The position numbers and the translations under genes are program-made. Positions 52,200 through 63,275 of a DNA stretch of 64,000 bases are shown piece after piece. The stretch lies in assembly GCA_029961685.1 (NCBI GenBank), contig JARWKL010000002.1, positions 27,682,908-27,746,907 of the forward strand, given 5' to 3'. The first letter of the stretch is position 1, and every line of letters starts with the position of its first letter. The notes under the pieces were generated by a model that saw only the letters and a list, made by a program, of their open reading frames with translations, made no database searches and was not told where the DNA came from. This stretch comes from Aristolochia californica. Its lineage: Eukaryota; Streptophyta; Magnoliopsida; Piperales; Aristolochiaceae.

Positions 52200-55018
52200 G
52201 GTTGGATATTTACCAGAGCCAAACAACCCACTTTTTGCTTGTCCTTAAAAATCACAGATACTTTTTGGAATTGTCTCCCTCAGCATTTGTGCATTTTCAA
52301 TTTGGATTTTCAAATCTTTTTTCGGAACCAAACTTGAGTTTTCACTCTCCCTTTTTTCTCGTAAACACAAAAGATATAAGGCAAATAGATCGCAATAAAA
52401 TGAAAATTTTAGAGTTCATCTATGCAAAAAAATTAGAAAACTATAAAAAATGTAAGTTAAGAAATTTATTTCACGCAATAAAAGTGAACTCCAAAGTTTT
52501 GTCATCCTTGTTGGGGAAATTCCACTAGTACAACCCCTAATAATAGCTAGGTGGAATTTTATAGGAAAGAGACTTCTACCTTATCGTAACACGTTTTAAA
52601 TATGGTGGATGTGCCTGCCAGAAACATGTTAAGGACGCAAGTGACCTAATGATCCAAAAATTTCAACGAGTAGAAAAAATCAAATTCTCAAGTTAACGTG
52701 TGGTTGGATATTTACAAGAGCCTAACCACCCACTTTTTTCCTATCCTTAAAAATCACATATACTTTTTGGAATTATATCTCTCAGCATTTGTGCATTTCC
52801 ATTTTGGATGTTCAAATTTTGTTTCGGATCCAAACTTGAGTTTTCACTCAACAATTTTTCTCATAAAAAAAAAAGATATAAGGCAAATAGATCGCAACAA
52901 AATGAAAATTTTAGAGTACATGTATGCAAAAAAAATTGAAAACTATAATAAATGTATGTGAAGAAAATTATTTCACGCGTTAAAAATGAGCTCGAAAGTT
53001 TTGTTATCCATGTTTGCAAAATTTCGCTAGTACAACCCCTAATAATAGCTAGGTGGAATTTTATAGGAAAGAGACTTCTAACTTATCCTAACACATTTTA
53101 AATATGGTGGATATGCGTGCCAGAAACATGTTAAGGATGCAAGTGACCTAATGATCCAAAAATTTCGAGTAGAAAGACAACCCACTTTTTACCTATCCTT
53201 AGAAATCACAGATACTTTTAGGAATTATCTCTCTGAGCATTTGTGTATTTCCATTTTGGATGTTCAAATTTTTTTTCAGATCCAAACTTGAGTTTTCACT
53301 CTCCCACTTTTCTCGTAAACAAAAAAGATAAGGCATAACAAAATGAAAATTTTAGAGTTCACGTATGCAAAAAAATTAGAAAACTATAATAAATGTAAGT
53401 GAAGAAAATTATTTCATGCACTAAAAGTCAACTCCAAAGTTTTGTTATCCATGTTTGGGAAATTCCACTAGTACAACCCCTAATAATAGTTTGGTGGAAT
53501 TTTATAGGAAAGGGACTTCTAACTGATTCTAACATGTTTTAAATGAGCTGGATATGCATGCCAGAAACGTGTTGAGGATGCAAGTGACCTAATGTTCCAA
53601 AAATTTCATGGAGTAGAAAAAATCAAATTCTCAAGTTAACGTGTGGTTGGATATTTACCAGAGCCAAACAACCCACTTTTTGCTTTGTCCTTGAAAATCA
53701 CATATACTTTTTGGAATTATCTCTCTCAACATTTGTGCATTTTCAATTTGGATTTTCAAATCTTTTTTTGGAACCAAACTTGAGTTTTCACTCTCCCTTT
53801 TTTCTCGTCAACAAAAAAGATATAAGGCAAATAGATCGCAACAAAATGAAAATTTTAGAGTTCATCTATGCAAAAAAATTAGAAAACTATAAAAAATGTA
53901 AGTTAAGAAAATTATTTCATGCAATAAAAGTGAATTCCAAAGTTTTGTTATCCTTGTTGGGGAAATTCCAATAGTACAACCCCTAATAATAGCTAGGTGG
54001 AATTTTATAGGAAACAGACTTCTACCTTATCCTAACACGTTTTAAATATGGTGGATATGCCTGCCAGAAACATGTTGAGGACGCAAGTGACCTAATGATC
54101 CAAAAATTTCAACGAGTAGAAAAAATCAAATTCTCAAGTTAACGTGTGGTTGGATATTTACAAGAGCCAAACCACCCACTTTTTTCCTATCCTTAAAAAT
54201 CACATATACTTTTTGGAATTATATCTCTCAGCATTTGTGCATTTCCATTTTGGATGTTCAAATTTTTTTTCGGATCCAAACTTTAGTTTTCACTCAACAA
54301 TTTTTCTCATAAACAAAAAAGATATAAGGCAAAAAGATAGCAACAAAATGAAAATTTTAGAGTACATGTATGCAAAAAAAATTGAAAACTATAATATATG
54401 TATGTGAAGAAAATTATTTCACACGCTAAAAATGAACTCGAAAGTTTTGTTATCCACGTTTGCAAAATTCCGCTAGTACAACCCTTAATAATAGCTAGGT
54501 GGAATTTTATAGGAAAGAGACTTCTAACTAATCCTAACACATTTTAAATATGGTGGATATGCGTGCCAGAAACATGTTAAGGATACTTTTTGGAATTATC
54601 TCTCTCAGCATTTGTGTATTTTCATTTTGGATGTTCAAATTTTTTTTCAGATCCAAACTTGAGTTTTCACTCTCCCACTTTTCTTGTAAACAAAAAAGAT
54701 ATAAGGCATAACAAAATGAAAATTTTAGAGTTCATGTATGCAAAAAAAATTGAAAACTATAATAAATGTAAGTGAAGAAAATTATTTCATGCACTAAATG
54801 TGAACTCCAAAGTTTTGTTATCCATGTTTGGGAAATTCCACGAGTACAACCCCTAATAATAGTTTGGTGGAATTTTATAGGAAAGAGACTTCTACCTTAT
54901 CCTAACACGTTTTAAATGTGGTGGATATGCCTGTCAGAAACATATTGAGAATGGAAGTGACCTACTGATCCAAAAATTTCAAGGAGTAGAAAAAAATCAA
55001 ATTCTCTAGTTAACGTAT
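52200..55018 (+). repeat. V-U-T trimer duplicated (period 1,446 bp)
   Basis: V starts 52200 and 53645 are 1,445 bp apart; U starts 52702 and 54148 are 1,446 bp apart; T lies near 53,172 and 54,582. Shared variants are GGATTTTCAAATC, CTCCCTTTTTTCTCG, TTCATCTATG, TAAGTTAAGAAA, and the T-specific missing bases before AACAAAATG (53,335 and 54,707). The second T has a further private deletion of about 75 bp. Confidence 0.88.
54574..54592 (+). repeat. Private 75 bp deletion in the second duplicated T monomer
   Basis: GTTAAGGAT is joined to ACTTTTTGG. In the sister T unit these are separated by 75 bp, and GAT occurs at both ends (53,136-53,138 and 53,211-53,213). The deletion includes the older T junction, so it happened after the V-U-T duplication. 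Confidence 0.85.
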
Positions 55019-56220
55019 GGTTGGATATTTACCAGAGCCAAACAACCCACTTTTTCCCTATCCTTATAAATCAAAGGTACTTTTTTAAATTATCTCTCTT
55101 AGCATATGTGCATCCTTTTGGGATGTTCAAATTTTTTTTCAGATCCAACCTTGAGTTTTTACTCAACCATTTTTCTCATAAACAAAAAAGATATAGGGCG
55201 AATAGATCGCAACAAAATGAAAATTATAGAGTTCATGTATGCAAAAAAAACTGAAAACTATAATAAAAGTAAGTGAAGAAAATTATTTCACGCACTAAAA
55301 ATGAAATCCAAAGTTTTGTTATCGATGTTTTCGAAATTCCACTAGTACAACCCTTAATAATAGATTGGTGGAATTTTATAGGAAAGAGACTTGAAACTGA
55401 TCCTAACACGTTTTAAATGTTGTGGATATGAATGCCAGAAACATGTTGAGGATGCAAGTGACCTAATGATCAGAAAAATTCGAGTAGGAAAAATTAAATT
55501 CTCAAGTTAACGTGTGGTTGGATATTTACCAGAGCCAAATTACCCACTTTTTGCCTATCCGTAGAAATCACCGATACTTTTGGGAATTATCTCTCTCAGC
55601 ATTTTTGCATTTCCATTATGGATGTTCAATTTTTTTTTCAGATCCAAACTTGAGTTTTCACTCTCCCATTTTTCTCGTAAGCAAAAAAGATATAAGGCAA
55701 ATAGATCGCAACAAAATGAAAATTTTAGAGTTCAAGTATGGAAAATAATTTGAAAACTATAATAAATGTAAGTGAATAAAATTATTTCACGCACTAAAAG
55801 TGAACTCCAAAGTTTTGTTATCCATGTTAGGGAAATTCCACTAGTACAACCCCTAATATTAGCTTCGGGGAATTTTTTAGGAAAGAGACTTCGACCTGTT
55901 CCTAACAGCTTTTAAATGTGGTGGATATGCCAGTCAGAAACATGTTGAAGATGCAAGTGACCTAAGGATCCAAAAATTTCAAGGAAAAGAAAAAAATCAA
56001 ATTCTCAAGTTAACGTGGGGTTGGATATTTACCAGAGCCAAACAACCCACTTTTTGCCTATCCTTAAAAATCACAGATACTTTTTGGAATGATCTCTCTC
56101 AGCATTTGTGCACTTCCATTTTGGATGTTCAAATCTTTTTTCAGATCCAAACTTGAGTTTTCACTCTCCCATTTTTCTCGTAAACAAAAAAGATATGAGG
56201 CAATTAGATCGCAACAAAAT

Positions 56221-56320
56221 GAAAGTTTTGGAGGATGCCACAAGCATGTTGAGGATGCAAGTGGCCTAGTGGCCCAAAAATTAGGGGGAGTAGAAAAAAT
56301 TAAATTCTCAAGTGGTTGGA
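56221..56320 (+). repeat. Truncated, unusually GC-rich monomer junction
   Basis: The X unit starting at 56019 is only 294 bp long. Near 56,230 GTTTTGGA is joined to GGATGCCACAAGC, leaving out about 204 bp. The next 70 bp are recognisable satellite but carry clustered changes toward G and C (GTGGCCTAGTGGCCC, TTAGGGGGAG). The unit ends in CAAGTGGTTGG, the 8 bp-deleted junction that is otherwise typical only of 58,306-64,000. Confidence 0.85.
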
Positions 56321-57050
56321 TATTTACAAGAGCCAAACAACCCACTTTTTGCCTATCCTTAAAAATCACAGATACTTTTTGGAATTATCTCTCTCAGCAT
56401 TTGTGCATTTCAATTTTGGATGTTAATTTTTTTTTTCAGATCCAAACTTTAGTTTTCACTCAACCATTTTTCTCATCAACAAAAAAGATATCAGGCAAAT
56501 AGATCGCAACAAAATGAAAATTTTAGAGTTCAAGTATGCAAAAAAAATTGAAAACTATAATAAATATATTTGAAGAAAATTATTTAATACACTAAAAGTG
56601 AACTACAAAGTTTTCTTATCCATGTTTGGGAAATTCCACTAGTAAAACCCCTAATAATAGCTTGGTCGAATTTTATAGGAAAGAGATTTCTAACTGATCC
56701 TAACACGTTTTAAATGTGGTGGAAATGCATGCCAAAAACATGTTGAGGATGCAAGTGACCTAATGGTAAAAAAATTTCAAGGAGTAGAAAAATTAAATTC
56801 TCAAGTTAACGTGTGGTTGGATATTTAACAGAGCTAAACAACCCACTTTTTGCCTATCCTTAAAAATCACATATACTTTTTGGAATGATCTCTCTCACAT
56901 TTGTGCATTATCATTTTGGATGTTCAAATCTTTTTTCAGATCCAAACTTGAGTTTTCACTCTCCCTTTTTACTCGTAAACAAAAAAGATATAAGGCTAAT
57001 ATATCGCAAGAAAATGAAAATTTTAGAGTTCATGTACGTGAAAATATTTG

Positions 57051-58305
57051 AAAACTATAATAAATGTAAGTGAAGAAATTTATTTCACGCACTAAAAGTG
57101 AACTCCAAAGTTTTGTTATCCATGTTTAATAAATTCCACTGGTGCAACCCCCCATAATAGCCGGGAGGAATTTTATAGGAAAGAGACTTCTAACTTATCC
57201 TAACCTATTTTAAATGAGGTGCATAAGCATGCCAGAAACATGTTGAGGATTCAAGTGACCTAATGATCCAAAAATTTGATGGAGAAGAAAAAAATCAAAT
57301 TCTGAAATTAACTTGTGGTTTGGATATTTACAAGAGCCAAACAACCCACTTTTTGCCTATCCTTAAAAATCACAGATACTTTTTGGAATTATCTCTCTTA
57401 GCATTTGTGCATTTCAATTTTGGATGTTCAAATTTCTTTTTAGATCCAAAATTTCACTCTCCCATTTTTCTCGTAAACAAAAAACATTTAAGGCCAATAG
57501 ATCGCAACAAAATGAAAATTTTAGAGTTCATGTTTGCAAAAAAATTTCAAAACTATAATAAATGTAAGTGAAGAAAATTATTTAAAGCACTAAAAATGAA
57601 CTCCAAAGTTTTGTTATCCATGTTCGGGAAATTCAACCAGTACAACCCCTAATAATAGCTTGGTGGAATTTTATAGGAAAGAGACTTCTAACTTATCCGA
57701 ACATGTTTTAAATGAGGTGGATATGCAAGCCAGAAACATTTGAGGATACAAGTGACTTAATGATACAAAAATTTCAAGGAGTAGAAAAAATCAAATTCGC
57801 AAGTTATCATGTGGTTGGATATTTACTGGAGCCAAACAACCCACTTTGTGCCTATCCTTAAAAATCACAGATACTTTTTGGAATTATCTCTCTCAGCATT
57901 TGTGCATTTCAAATTTGGATGTTCAATTTTTTTTTCAGATCCAAACATGAGTTTCAGTCTCAAATTTTTCTCGTAAACAAAAAAGATATAAGGCAAATAG
58001 ATCACAACAAAATGAAAATTTTAGAGTTCAAGTATGCAAAAAAAATTGAAAACTATAGTAAATGTAAGTGAAGAAAATTATTTCACGCACTAAAAGTGAA
58101 CTCCAAAGTTTTGTTATCCATGTTTTGGAAATTCCACTAGTACAACCCCTAATAATAGCTTGGTGGAATTTTATAGGAAAGAGACTTCTACTTGATCCTT
58201 ACACGTTTTAAATGTGGTGGATATGCATGCCAGAAACATGTTGAGGATGCAAGTTACTTAATGATCCAAAAATTTCAAGGAGTAGAAAAAATCAAATTCT
58301 AAAGT
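57051..58305 (+). repeat. Transitional monomers between the nine-mer domain and the last subfamily
   Basis: Monomer starts: 57317 and 57813; the tail of the unit starting at 56815 belongs here. Bases 57,127-57,175 are unusually diverged (for example CACTGGTGCAACCC and AGCCGGGAGG). The segment near 57,212 has AAATGAGGTGCATAAGC, a variant seen again only at about 177-195 at the other end of the window. The junction sequence still has GTTAAC-like bases, unlike what follows. Confidence 0.75.
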
Positions 58306-61300
58306 GGTTGGATATTTTACCATAGCCAAACAACCAACTTTTTGCCAATCCTTAAAAATCACAGATACTTTTTGGAATTATCTCTCCCAGCATTTGTGCA
58401 TTTCCATTTTGTATGTTCAATTTATTTTTCAGATCCAAACCTGAGTTTTCACTCTCCCATTTTTCTCGTAAGTGAAAAAGATATAAGGCAAATAGATTGC
58501 AACAAAATGAAAATTTTAGAGTTCATGTATGCAAAAAAAATTGGAAAATCTAATAAATGTAAGTGAAGAAAATTATTGCACGCACTAAAAATGAACTCTA
58601 AGTTTTTGTTATCCATGTTTAGGAATTTCCACTAGTGCAACCCCTACTAATAGTTTGCTAGAATTTTATAGGAAAGGGACTTCTAACAGATTCTAACATG
58701 CATTAAATGTGGTGGATATGCATGCCAAATACATGTTGAGGATGCAAGTGACCTAATGATCCAAAAATTTCAAGGAGTAGAAAAAATCAAATTCTCAAGT
58801 GGTTGAATATTTTACCTGAGCCAAACAACCGACTTTTTGCCTACCTATAAAAATCACAGCTACTTTCTGGAATTATATCTCTCAGCATTTGTGCATTTTC
58901 ATTTTGGATGTTCAAATTTTTTTTTAGATCCAAACTTGAGTTTTCACTATCCCATTTTTCTCATAAACCAAAAAGATATAAGGCAAATAGATCGCAACAA
59001 AATGAAAATTTAAGAGTTCATGTATGCAAAAACAATTTGAAAACTTTAATAAATCTAAGTGAAGAAAATTATTTCACCCGCTAAAAATGAACTCCAAGGT
59101 TTTGTTATCCATATTTGGGAAATTCCACTAGAACAACCCTTAATAATAGCTTGGTGGAATTTTATAGGAAAGGGATTTCTAACTGATCCTAACATGCTTT
59201 AAATTTGGTGGATATGCATGCCAGAAACATGTTGAGGATGCAAGTGACCTAATGATCCCAAAATTTTAAGGAGTTGAAAAAATCGAATTCTCAAGTGGTT
59301 GGATATTTTACCAAAGCCAAACAACCCAGTTTTTGCCTATCCTTAAAAAGCACAGACACTTTTTGGAATTATCCCTCTCAGCATTTGTGCATTTCCATTT
59401 TGGATGTTCAAAATTTTTTTCATATCCAAACTTGAGTTTACACTCTCCCATTTTTCTCATAAGCGAAAACGTTTTAAGGCAAATAGATCGCAACAAAATG
59501 AAAATTTTAGAGTTCATGTATGCAAAAAAAATTGAAAACTATAATAAATGTAAATGACAAAAATTATTTCACGCACTAAAAATGAACTCCAAGGTTTTGT
59601 CATCCATGTTTGGGAAATTCCACTAGTACAACTCCTAATAATAGCTTGGTGGAATTTTAAAGGAAAGGGACTTCTAACTGATTCTAACATGATTTAAATG
59701 TGGAGGATATGCATGCTAGAAACATGTTGAGGATGCAAGTGACCTAATGATCCAAAAATTTCAAGGACTAGAAAAAATCAAATTCTCAAGTGGTCGGATA
59801 TTTTAACGGAGCCAAACAAACCACTTATTGCTTATCCTTAAAAATCATAGATACTTTTTGGAATTATCTCTCTCAGCATTTGTGCATTTCCATTTTGGAT
59901 GTTCAATTTTTTTTTTTGAACCAAACTTGAGTTTTCTCTCTACCATTTTTCTCGTAAAAAAAAAGTTATAAGGCAAAAACATCTCAACAAAATAAAAATT
60001 TTAGAGTTCATGTATGCAAAAAACATTGAAAACTACAATAAATGTAAGTCAAGAAAACTATTTCACGTTCTAAAAATGAACTCCAAGGTTTTGTTATCCT
60101 TGTTTGGGAAATTTCACTTGTACAACCCTTAATAATAGCTTGGTGGAATTTTATAGGAAAGGGACTCCTAACTGATCCTAACAAGCTTTGACTGTGGTGG
60201 ATATGCATGCTATAAACTTGTTGAGGATACAAGTGACATAATGATCCAAAAATTTCAAGAAGTAAAAAATATCAAATTCTAGAGTGGTGGGATATTTACC
60301 AGAGCCAAACAACCCAATTTTTGCCTATCCTGAAAAATCACAGATACTTTTTGGAATTATCTCTCTCAGCATTTGTGCATTTCCATTTTGGATGTTCAAA
60401 TTTTTTTTCAGATCCAAACTTGAATTTTCACTCTCCCATTTTTCTTGTAAACAAAAAAGATATAAGGCAAAAAGATCGCAACAAAATGAAAAATTTAGAG
60501 TTCATGTATGCAAAAAAATTTGAAAACTATAATAAATGTAAGTGAAGAAAATTATTTCACGCCCTAAAAATGAACTCCAAGGTTTTTTTTTCCATGTTTG
60601 GGAAATTCCACTAGTACAACCCCTAACAATAGCTTGGTAGAATTTTATAGGAAAGGGACTTCTAACTGATCCTAACATGCTTTGAATGTGGTGGATATGC
60701 TTGCCAGAAACATGTTGAGGATGCAAGTGACTTATTGATTCAAAATTTTCAAGCAGTAGAAAAAATCAAATTCTCAAGTGGTTGGATATTTTACCAAAAC
60801 CAAACAACCAACGTTTTGCCTATCCTTAAAAATCACAGATACTTTTTGGAATTATCTGTCTCAGCATTTGTGCATTTCCATTTTGGATGTTAAAATTTTT
60901 TTTCAAATCCAAAATTTATTTTTCACTCTCCCATTTTTCTGATAGGTGAAAAAGATATCAAACAAATAGATCGCAACAAAATGAAAATTTTAGAGTTCAT
61001 GTATGCAAAAAAATTTTGAAAACTATAGTAAATATAAGTGAAGAAAATTATTTCACGCACCAAAAATGAACTCCAAGGTTTTGTTATCCATGTTTGGGAA
61101 AATCCACTAGTACAACCTCTAATAATAGCTTGGTGGAATTTTATAGGAAAGGGACTTCTAACTGATCCTAACTTGCTTTAGATGTGGTGGATATGCAAGC
61201 CAGAAACATGTTGAGGATGCAAGTGACCTAATGATCCAAAAATTTCAAGGAGTAGAAAAAATCAAATTCTCAAGTGGTTGGATATTTACCAGACCCAAAC

Positions 61301-61467
61301 AACCCACTTTTTTCCTATCCTTAAAAATCACACATACTTTTTGGAATTATGTCTGTCAGCATTTGTGCATTTCTATTTTGGATGTTGAAATTTTTTTTCA
61401 GATCAAAACTTGAGTTTTCAATCTCCCATTTTTCTCGTAAACAAAAAAGAAATAAGGCAAATAGATC

Positions 61468-61621
61468 GCAACAAAATGAAAATTTAAGAGTTCTTGTATG
61501 CAAAGAAATTTTAAAACTATAATAAATATAAGAGAAGAGAGATTGCAACAAAATGAAAATTTTAGAGTTCATGTATGCAAAAAAATTTGAAAACTACAAT
61601 AAATGTAAGCGAAGAAAATTA
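61468..61621 (+). repeat. 77 bp internal direct duplication, diverged copies
   Basis: GCAACAAAATGAAAATTT occurs at 61,468 and again at 61,545, and the following bases also repeat, so 77 bp of one monomer are present twice. The junction is near 61,537, where AAGAGAAGA is followed by GAGATTGC. The left copy has TTAAGAGTTCTTG and the right copy TTTAGAGTTCATG, so the two differ more than a fresh duplication would. The unit starting at 61276 is 571 bp long as a result. Exchange between two different monomers slipped out of register would explain both points. Confidence 0.85.
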
Positions 61622-62338
61622 TTTCACGCACTAATAATGGACTCCAAGGTTTTGTTATCCATGTTTGGGAAATTCCACTAGTACAACCCCTATTAATAGC
61701 TTGGTGGAATTTTATAGGAAAGGGACTTCTAACTGATCCTAACATGCTTTAAATGTGGAGGATATTCTTGCCAAAAACATGTTGAGGATGCAAGTGACCT
61801 AATGATCCAAAAATTTCAAGGAGTAGAAAAAATCAAATTCTCAAGTGGTTGGATATTTACCAAAGACAGACAACCCACTTTTTGCCTATCCTTATGAATC
61901 ACAGATACTTTTTGGAATTATCTCTCTCAGCATTTGTGCATTTCTATTTTGGATGTTCAAATTTTGTTTCAGAACCAAACTTGAGTTTTCACTCTCCCTT
62001 TTTTCTCTTAAAAAAATAGATATAGGGCAAAAGATCGCAACAAAATGAAAATTTTAGAGTTCATGTATGCAAAAAAATTTGAAAACTAAAATAAATGTAA
62101 GTGAAGAAAATTATTTCAGGCACTAAAAATGAACTCCAAGGTTTTGTTATGCATGTTTGGGGAATTCTACTAGTACAACCCCGAATATAATCATGGTGGA
62201 ATTTTATAGGAAAGGGACTTCTAACTGATCTTAACATGCTTCAAATGTGGTGGACATGCACGCCAGAAACATGTTGAGGATGCAAGTGACCTAATGATCC
62301 AATAATTTCAAGGGGTAGAAAAAATCGAATTCTCAAAT

Positions 62339-63275
62339 GGTTGGATATTTTACCAGAGCACAACCACCCCCTTTTTGCCTATCCATAAAAATCATAGAGA
62401 CTTTTAGGAATTATCTCTCTCAGCATTTGTGCATTTCCATTTTGGATGTTCAAATTTTTTTTCAGATCCAAACTTTAGCTTTCACTCTCCCATTTTTCTC
62501 GTAAGCGAAAAAGATATAAGCCCAATAGAGCGCGACAAAATGAAAATTTTAGAGTTCATGTATGGAAAAAACTTTGAAAACTATAACAAATGTAAGTGAA
62601 GAAAATTATTTCACGCACTAAAAATGAACTCCAAGGTTTTGTTATCCATATTTGGGAAATTCCACTAGTACAACTCTAAATAATAGCTTGGTGGAATTTT
62701 ATAGGAAATGGACTTCTAACTGATCCTAACATGCTTTAAATGTGGTGGATATGCATGCCCGAAACACGTTGAGCATGCAAGTGACAAACAACCTTATCCT
62801 TAAAAATCACAGATACTTTTTGCCTATCCTTAAAAATCACAGATACTTTTTGGAATTATCTCTCTCAGCATTTGTGCATTTCTATTTTGGATGTTCAAAT
62901 TTTATTTCAGAACCAAACTTGAGTTTTCACCCTCCCATTTTTCTCATAAAAAAAATGATATAAGGCACATAGATCGCCACAAAATGAAAATTTTAGAGTT
63001 CAAGAATGCAAAAAAATTTGAAAACTATAATAAATGTAAGTGAAGAAAATTATTTCATGCACTAAAAATGAACTCCAAGGTTTTGTTATCCATATTTGGG
63101 AAATTCCACTAGTACAACTCTAAATAATAGCTTGGTGGAATTTTATAGGAAACGGACTTCTAACTGATCCTAACATGCTTTAAATGTGGTGGATATGCAT
63201 GCTAGAAATATGTTGAGGATACAAGTGACCTAATGATCCAAAAAATTCGCGTAAAAAAAATAAAATTCTAAAGTA
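62339..63275 (+). repeat. Truncated monomer junction with a 30 bp duplication
   Basis: Two units occupy only 937 bp. At about 62,785 AAGTGAC is joined directly to AAACAACC, removing about 70 bp including the anchor. Right after this, TATCCTTAAAAATCACAG occurs at 62,797-1 and again 30 bp later (62,795 and 62,825 region), a short tandem duplication of the segment ending ATACTTTTTG. Two rearrangements within 70 bp suggest a single complex event. Confidence 0.85.

Larger units (their letters stand above)
47208..56312 (+). repeat. Expanded copy of the nine-monomer repeat (9,105 bp)
   Basis: Starts: Y 47208, Z 47708, W 48207, W 48705, Z 49206, W 49704, Z 50204, W 50701, Z 51202, W 51699, V 52200, U 52702, T about 53172, V 53645, U 54148, T about 54582, S 55019, R 55516, X 56019. 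Relative to the canonical copy it has one extra W, three extra Z-W pairs and one extra V-U-T triplet, which roughly doubles its length. Confidence 0.85.
40150..57050 (+). repeat. Nine-monomer higher-order repeat domain with internal re-amplification
   Basis: Nine monomer types follow in the order Y-Z-W-V-U-T-S-R-X. Y-type starts are 40331, 42768, 47208 and 56313. Between 40331 and 42768 are 40833, 41335, 41821 and 42270, a mosaic with X/R-like pieces. The canonical copy is 42768-47207. The next copy (47208-56312) has the same order but W, Z-W and V-U-T are multiplied. Type markers: Y has ACTTTAGTTTTCAC and GATATCAGGC; Z has GGAATGATCTC and GCATTATCATTTT; W has TTTTTACCTA, CCATAAAAATCAC and GTAAACCAAAAAG; U has CAAGAGCC with a CCACCCAC variant; T has lost the anchor; R is followed by TAATATTAGCTTCGGGG. 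Confidence 0.88.

Noticed and set aside
56089..56502. Longest open frame in the window (137 codons)
   Set aside because: It exists only because the deletion near 56,230 fuses two monomers in frame. It is made of the same repeat-derived segments and has no counterpart elsewhere.
57127..57175. Possible insertion with GGTGCAACCCCCCATAATAG
   Set aside because: It aligns base for base with the AACCCCTAATAATAGC part of the monomer with several substitutions, so it is a diverged unit.
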